Assembly (NCBI GenBank): GCA_948902155.1
Contig: CAQVQZ010000101.1
Coordinates: 1-7,775 of the forward strand
DNA length: 7,775 nucleotides
DNA from: an uncultured Oscillibacter sp.
GTDB lineage: Bacteria > Bacillota_A > Clostridia > Oscillospirales > Oscillospiraceae
Direction of reading: 5' to 3'
Program-made: the position numbers and the translations under genes
In this document: piece by piece, positions 5,994 through 7,775 of the stretch
Position numbering within the stretch: position 1 is the stretch's first letter
Layout of the letters: each line of letters opens with the position of its first letter
The notes under the pieces: generated by a model
The model's input: the letters and a program-made list of their open reading frames with translations, nothing else
Database searches by the model: none
Told to the model about the DNA's origin: nothing

Positions 5994-6160
5994 TCAAGGG
6001 GGAGCAGGCTCCCCCTTGAGAATCCCCCGCCGCCGGTCTGCGGACCGGCGCCGCCGCCCCGGGCGGCCGGAGTCCTGGAATGTTCGCCCCGCGCATGCGG
6101 CGGCGAACATGATTTCAAATCGTTCTCCGCCCGGCGGAGAAACCAGGGGCAAACCCCTGG
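5994..6160. repeat. Cluster of six consecutive inverted repeats between cls and the TtcA-like gene
   Basis: The 192-nt gap between the genes is packed with perfect or near-perfect hairpins, one after another. They are TCAAGGGGGAG/CTCCCCCTTGA (5994-6004 with 6009-6019, CAGG loop); CGCCGGTC/GACCGGCG (6031-6038 with 6043-6050); GCCGCCC/GGGCGGC (6053-6059 with 6061-6067); ATGTTCGCC/GGCGAACAT (6080-6088 with 6102-6110, with further CCGC/GCGG pairing inside); TTCTCCGCC/GGCGGAGAA (6123-6131 with 6133-6141); and CCAGGGG/CCCCTGG (6143-6149 with 6154-6160). The first starts right after the cls stop and could end its transcript, though no T-run follows it. No clear promoter for the next gene is seen here. 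The mosaic of palindromes looks like a compound intergenic repeat element, but only one copy lies in this window. Confidence 0.75.
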
Positions 6161-6185
6161 ACCCCTTGTTTAGGAGAAACATATC

Positions 6186-7058
6186 ATGTCCCGTGACCTC
6201 AGTCCCCAGGAGATGGCCGAGCGCAGCCTGATTAAAACCTACCGAAAATCCCTGTGGAATCCCTTCATCGCCGCCGTGAAGCGGTACGAGCTGGTTTCCC
6301 CGGGGGATCATATCGCCGTCTGCGTCTCCGGGGGGAAGGACTCCTTCGTCCTGGCCAAGCTGATGCAGGAGCTGCAAAAGCACACGGACCGGCCCTTCGA
6401 GCTCACCTTTCTGGCCATGGACCCCGGCTACAGCCCGGCCAACCGCCGCGTGCTGGAGGAGAACGCCCGGAGGCTGGGCATCCCCCTGACCGTTTTCGAA
6501 AGCGATATTTTCGACGTGACGGTCCAGGTGGACAAAAACCCCTGCTACCTCTGCGCCAGGATGCGCCGGGGCTGCCTCTACGCCAAGGCCCGGGAGCTGG
6601 GCTGCCGGAAAATCGCCCTGGGGCACCACTTCTCCGACGTGATTGAAACTACGCTGCTGGGCCTCTTTTACGGCGCGCAGCTCCAGGCCATGCCCCCCAA
6701 GCTCCATAGCAAAAACTTCCCCGGCATGGAGCTGATCCGCCCCCTGTACTGCGTCCACGAGGACGCCGTCGTCAACTGGCGGAACTACAACGGCCTGCGG
6801 TTCCTCCAGTGCGCCTGCCGCTTCACGGAGTCCCGGGACGCCTCCGGCGACGGCGTCGGCGAGAGCAAGCGCCAGGAGATCAAGCTCCTTCTGCGGGAGC
6901 TGAAGAAAACGAATCCCAACATTGAAAAGAGCATTTTCCGCGCCATCCACGGCGTTCAGCTGGACACCTTCCCCGGCTTCAAGTACCGGGGGGCGGCCCA
7001 TGCCTTCACCGATTTATACAACAGCTCCCCCCTCTTCGACGGCGGAGCGGACACCTAA
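6186..7058 (+). CDS. TtcA-family PP-loop ATPase, probable tRNA 2-thiocytidine synthetase
   Basis: TtcA enzymes adenylate cytidine-32 of certain tRNAs with ATP and replace its oxygen by sulfur, using a [4Fe-4S] cluster. This 290-residue protein starts at ATG 6186, 9 nt after AGGAG. The PP-loop SGGKDS is at 48-53. A CxxC pair, Cys120 and Cys123 (NPCYLCARMRRG), follows. Next come GHHFSDVIETTLL (146-158), the very TtcA-like LFYGAQLQAMPPKLHS (160-175) and IRPL (184-187). A further CxC (Cys209, Cys211 in FLQCACRF) supplies the expected third cluster ligand. The overall order and length match TtcA. Related PP-loop enzymes of unproven substrate exist in Clostridia, so the exact tRNA target is less certain than the chemistry. 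It is followed after 14 nt by the Sel1-repeat gene and is probably co-transcribed with it. Confidence 0.88.
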   Translation: MSRDLSPQEMAERSLIKTYRKSLWNPFIAAVKRYELVSPGDHIAVCVSGGKDSFVLAKLMQELQKHTDRPFELTFLAMDPGYSPANRRVLEENARRLGIPLTVFESDIFDVTVQVDKNPCYLCARMRRGCLYAKARELGCRKIALGHHFSDVIETTLLGLFYGAQLQAMPPKLHSKNFPGMELIRPLYCVHEDAVVNWRNYNGLRFLQCACRFTESRDASGDGVGESKRQEIKLLLRELKKTNPNIEKSIFRAIHGVQLDTFPGFKYRGAAHAFTDLYNSSPLFDGGADT

Positions 7059-7072
7059 GGGAGGAATACACT

Positions 7073-7775
7073 ATGGATTACTACCGCTGTGAAAATCCGG
7101 ACTGCGGCTTTGTGGCCGAGGAGGAGCCGGATATCTGCCCCCGCTGCGGCGGCACCTTCTTCGCCGCCCTGACCGAGGAGGAGATGACCGCCTCCGACTG
7201 GGTCAGCATGGGCAACCAGGCCGTGGACGACAAACGGGAAACCGACGCCCTTGCCTGCTATCAGCGGGCGGCGGCCCAGGGGGACCCCCTGGGGCTGACC
7301 AACCTGGGCTGGTGCCTGGAGGCGGGCATCGGCGTGCCCGCCGACCCCAAGCAGGCCGTCATGCTCTACGCCCAGGCGGCGGAGCAGGAGTATATGCCCG
7401 CCCTGACGAACCTGGGGTACTGCTATACATACGGCATCGGCGTGGAAACCGACTACGACAAGGCCCTGAAGTGCTTTCAAAAGGGGGCGGAGCAGGGCTT
7501 TCCCAGGGCCCAGTTCCTCCTGGGGGAGGCCTATCGCCGGGGCTTTGGCGTGGAGGCGGACGAGGCGGAGGCCGCCAAGTGGTATCAGTCCGCCGCGTGG
7601 CTGGGCTACCCCGGCGCCCAGACGGAGCTGGGCCGCTGCCTGGAGTTCGGCACGGGGGTGGAGCAGGACCTGGAGCAGGCCGTGAAGTGGTACACCGCCG
7701 CCGCGGAGCAGGGCAACGCCCCCGGCATGTGCTGCCTGGGCTTTATGTACGAGTCCGGCCGGGGCGTGGAGCAGA
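7073..7775 (+). CDS. Zinc-ribbon and Sel1-repeat (TPR-like) protein, 3' end outside window
   Basis: The frame is open from ATG 7073 to the window edge, 234 residues so far. GGGAGG (7059-7064) sits 8 nt before the start. The N-terminus is a short zinc-ribbon or rubredoxin-like knuckle with Cys6, Cys11, Cys22 and Cys25 (CPRCGG). After a linker, helical repeats of about 36 residues begin near residue 43. At least four full Sel1 repeats and the start of another are visible, each with the pattern LG..Y..G.GV..D...A..WY..AAEQG. Examples are LGYCYTYGIGVETD, LGEAYRRGFGVEAD, LGRCLEFGTGVEQD and LGFMYESGRGVEQ. Sel1 proteins act as protein-binding scaffolds. There is no signal peptide, so it is probably cytoplasmic. 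The partner and process are unknown; any link to tRNA modification rests only on position. Confidence 0.92.
   Translation, partial: MDYYRCENPDCGFVAEEEPDICPRCGGTFFAALTEEEMTASDWVSMGNQAVDDKRETDALACYQRAAAQGDPLGLTNLGWCLEAGIGVPADPKQAVMLYAQAAEQEYMPALTNLGYCYTYGIGVETDYDKALKCFQKGAEQGFPRAQFLLGEAYRRGFGVEADEAEAAKWYQSAAWLGYPGAQTELGRCLEFGTGVEQDLEQAVKWYTAAAEQGNAPGMCCLGFMYESGRGVEQ

Noticed and set aside
5994..7001. Minus-strand frame opposite the TtcA-like gene
   Set aside because: It is antisense to a clear PP-loop enzyme, and its N-terminal or C-terminal parts read through the palindromic repeats.

Overview
The window is GC-rich, densely coded bacterial chromosome. A clear SpoIIID sporulation regulator, strong AGGAGG-type ribosome binding sites, an LCP-family wall enzyme and an SLH-domain surface protein point to a spore-forming, Gram-positive-type Clostridia member. 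A high-GC gut Oscillospiraceae-like lineage is most likely; this is inferred from gene style and composition, not from a database search. No mobile element, CRISPR array, rRNA or tRNA was seen.

Left half, minus strand. A terminator (3365-3393) is followed almost immediately by a good sigma-A-type promoter (3333-3361). This drives a probable two-gene operon: an LCP-family cell-wall polymer ligase (3203-2202) and a secreted protein with three SLH modules and a transglutaminase-like domain (2166-727). A strong hairpin (684-720) closes the operon. A polytopic membrane protein of unknown function (598 to beyond base 1) follows and runs off the window. The operon joins an enzyme that attaches wall polymers to peptidoglycan with a protein of the type that docks on such polymers.

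Middle, minus strand. spoIIID (4173-3925, probable TTG start) is followed after 21 nt by an unrecognised gene (3903-3493). That gene encodes a basic protein with hexapeptide repeats and a predicted C-terminal helix. A candidate sigma-E-type promoter lies just upstream of spoIIID, so the pair may be expressed in the mother cell.

Right half, plus strand. Divergent from spoIIID, a near-consensus sigma-A promoter (4346-4374) drives a full-length cardiolipin synthase (4419-5993). The next 192 nt hold a chain of six separate inverted repeats, the most structurally unusual piece of the window. Then come a TtcA-family tRNA thiolation-type ATPase (6186-7058) and, 14 nt later, a zinc-ribbon plus Sel1-repeat protein (7073 to beyond the window end), probably in one operon.

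Most of the window is ordinary core or housekeeping genome. The items most worth a second look are the hairpin cluster at 5994-6160, the repeat protein behind spoIIID, and the LCP/SLH-transglutaminase pairing. I did not find convincing evidence of a wholly new system.
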